In this document: one piece after another, positions 63,176 through 64,000 of the stretch
Layout of the letters: the number at the start of each line of letters is the position of its first letter
Position numbering within the stretch: the stretch's first letter is position 1
Assembly (NCBI RefSeq): GCF_003610895.1
Contig: NZ_MCAS01000034.1
Location: 301,513 to 365,512, forward strand
Length of the DNA: 64,000 nt
Reading direction: 5' to 3'
From: Paraburkholderia fungorum
Lineage (GTDB): Bacteria > Pseudomonadota > Gammaproteobacteria > Burkholderiales > Burkholderiaceae
Position numbers and translations under genes: made by a program
Notes under the pieces: model-generated
Told to the model about the DNA's origin: nothing
The model's input: the letters and a program-made list of their open reading frames with translations, nothing else
The model's database searches: none

Positions 63176-64000
63176 TGTATAGACCGGGGACATGATTGAC
63201 AAACGTGCGGGGACATCATTGACACTTTATGGTCAGCGATTCTCGCTCCTCAGGTCAAGGGTGAGGATGCGGTGATGTGCAAACCAGAATTCAAATACGC
63301 CGTCTTCGCCCGGCTTTGCGCGTGCTGCAACCGGCAGCCCATAAAGAGCATTCGAGACCTTGAGATGCCGTCCTTCAAAGCGTAGCCGGCCGTCGGATTT
63401 GACCCGCAGCACCACGTCATCCGGGCCGTACTCTGGCTCCTGCAGCGCTGATGGATACGCCCGCGGGCTCGGCTTGTAACGGCTGATCGGTGTATCCATG
63501 CCGATCGCTTCATGCGGGCGCTCGCAGTTATATATGGTGCGCCAGCGGTCCAGTTCCTGCTGCACGTGCTCCTGCGTAGCGAAGCTTCGTCCGTTCAGCA
63601 CTTCTGCCTTCAGCGTCCGGTGAAACCGCTCATCCTTGCCGTTGGTCTGCGGGTGATACGGCCGGCTGTAGCTGATGCGGATGCCCAGCCGGATCAGCCA
63701 GACGGCCAGCTCGGTAAGCTGCCCCGGACTGCCGGGCGAGCCCCACGGCGAGCCGTTATCGGTGTTGATGCGCAACGGCAGGCCGTAATGCCCAAACGCC
63801 TCCCTTAAGCCTGCCTGCACGGTAGCGGTGTCGGTGGGGCCACAGGCGCGCAGCAGGATGCTGAAGCGCGAGTGATCGTCCAGTACCGTCAGGGGGCTGC
63901 AGCGCTCCTTCCCGAGGGTCTCGAAGTGCCCCTTGAAGTCCATCTGCCAGAGTACGTTGGGCTGGTCGTGCTCAAAGCGCTTCCAGGGCTCGCTCATCGC
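63176..64000. mobile_element. IS481-family insertion sequence, one end, running off the window
   Basis: The end starts TGTATAGACCGGGGACA at 63176, the 5'-TGT terminus usual for IS481. Two direct sub-repeats follow: GGGGACATGATTGACA (63186-63201) and GGGGACATCATTGACA (63209-63224), likely transposase binding sites. The transposase gene is on the minus strand and its 3' end is 57 bp from the tip. The other end and any target duplication are outside the window. Confidence 0.85.
63233..64000 (-). CDS. IS481-family transposase, 5' end outside the window
   Basis: The visible 256 residues are the DDE integrase core (rve) and C-terminus. The first catalytic Asp lies in LWQMDFKGHF, the second in RINTDNGSPW, and the Glu about 35 residues later in NGKDERFHRTLKAE. 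The YNCERPHEAIG motif is typical of the family. The N-terminal helix-turn-helix would lie beyond base 64000, and the frame is open to the edge. It moves the insertion sequence that interrupts the repeat arm. Confidence 0.92.
   Translation of the reverse strand, partial: AMSEPWKRFEHDQPNVLWQMDFKGHFETLGKERCSPLTVLDDHSRFSILLRACGPTDTATVQAGLREAFGHYGLPLRINTDNGSPWGSPGSPGQLTELAVWLIRLGIRISYSRPYHPQTNGKDERFHRTLKAEVLNGRSFATQEHVQQELDRWRTIYNCERPHEAIGMDTPISRYKPSPRAYPSALQEPEYGPDDVVLRVKSDGRLRFEGRHLKVSNALYGLPVAARAKPGEDGVFEFWFAHHRILTLDLRSENR

Overview
The window is GC-rich, gene-dense bacterial DNA that reads like a chromosome or megaplasmid of a Burkholderia/Paraburkholderia-type betaproteobacterium. The clues are a BpeAB-OprB-like efflux operon beside its TetR repressor, a YadA-type adhesin with the long extended signal peptide, GGAGACA-type ribosome binding sites, many LysR/GntR/AraC/LuxR regulators and numerous catabolic operons. 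No rRNA, tRNA or CRISPR array was found. The assignment is an inference from gene content, not from a search.

Positions 1-18700 hold an apparent steroid catabolism cluster. It contains a thiolase end (cut by the window edge), a YCF48-like protein with an MMPL/RND transporter, a KshA-type Rieske oxygenase, the meta-cleavage finishing enzymes (hydratase, acylating acetaldehyde dehydrogenase, aldolase), the DUF1329/DUF1302 envelope pair, two SDR dehydrogenases, an alpha/beta hydrolase of the C-C bond type, a delta5-3-ketosteroid isomerase homologue with all three catalytic residues, and a gamma-carbonic-anhydrase-like protein. LuxR-type and AraC-type regulators close the cluster. Together these would oxidise steroid rings and turn the small fragment into pyruvate plus an acyl-CoA.

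Positions 19000-34500 hold a DUF3830 protein, a 1235-residue trimeric autotransporter adhesin behind an AT-rich promoter full of TTAAGA motifs, an OFA-family transporter with a 42-residue companion gene, an MHS-family transporter, and a TetR-controlled RND multidrug efflux operon.

Positions 34600-47400 hold a second catabolic region: a GntR/FCD regulator with three matching operator-like sites, a ThDP enzyme, a clear formyl-CoA:oxalate CoA-transferase (Frc), a fumarylacetoacetase-fold protein, a membrane protein, two LysR regulators, an OxlT-like antiporter, an aldehyde dehydrogenase and a ketopantoate-reductase-like enzyme. The ThDP enzyme is not a typical oxalyl-CoA decarboxylase, so the substrate may be oxalate or a 2-hydroxyacid.

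Positions 47600-61900 are mixed housekeeping and accessory genes: two LysE exporters, a lipoprotein, a DUF2946/TonB receptor pair, a YigZ protein, a small gene under a near-perfect LexA box, a TetR/GST pair, a DUF484-GGDEF cyclase, a second FtsI-type transpeptidase, a UPF0126 protein and a chemoreceptor.

Two non-coding islands (5.7-6.65 kb and 62.2-63.2 kb) share long inverted repeat arms; the second carries a 39-bp minisatellite and is interrupted by an IS481-family element running off the right edge. A separate family of short hairpins with compensatory stem changes sits just ahead of start codons in both catabolic regions.
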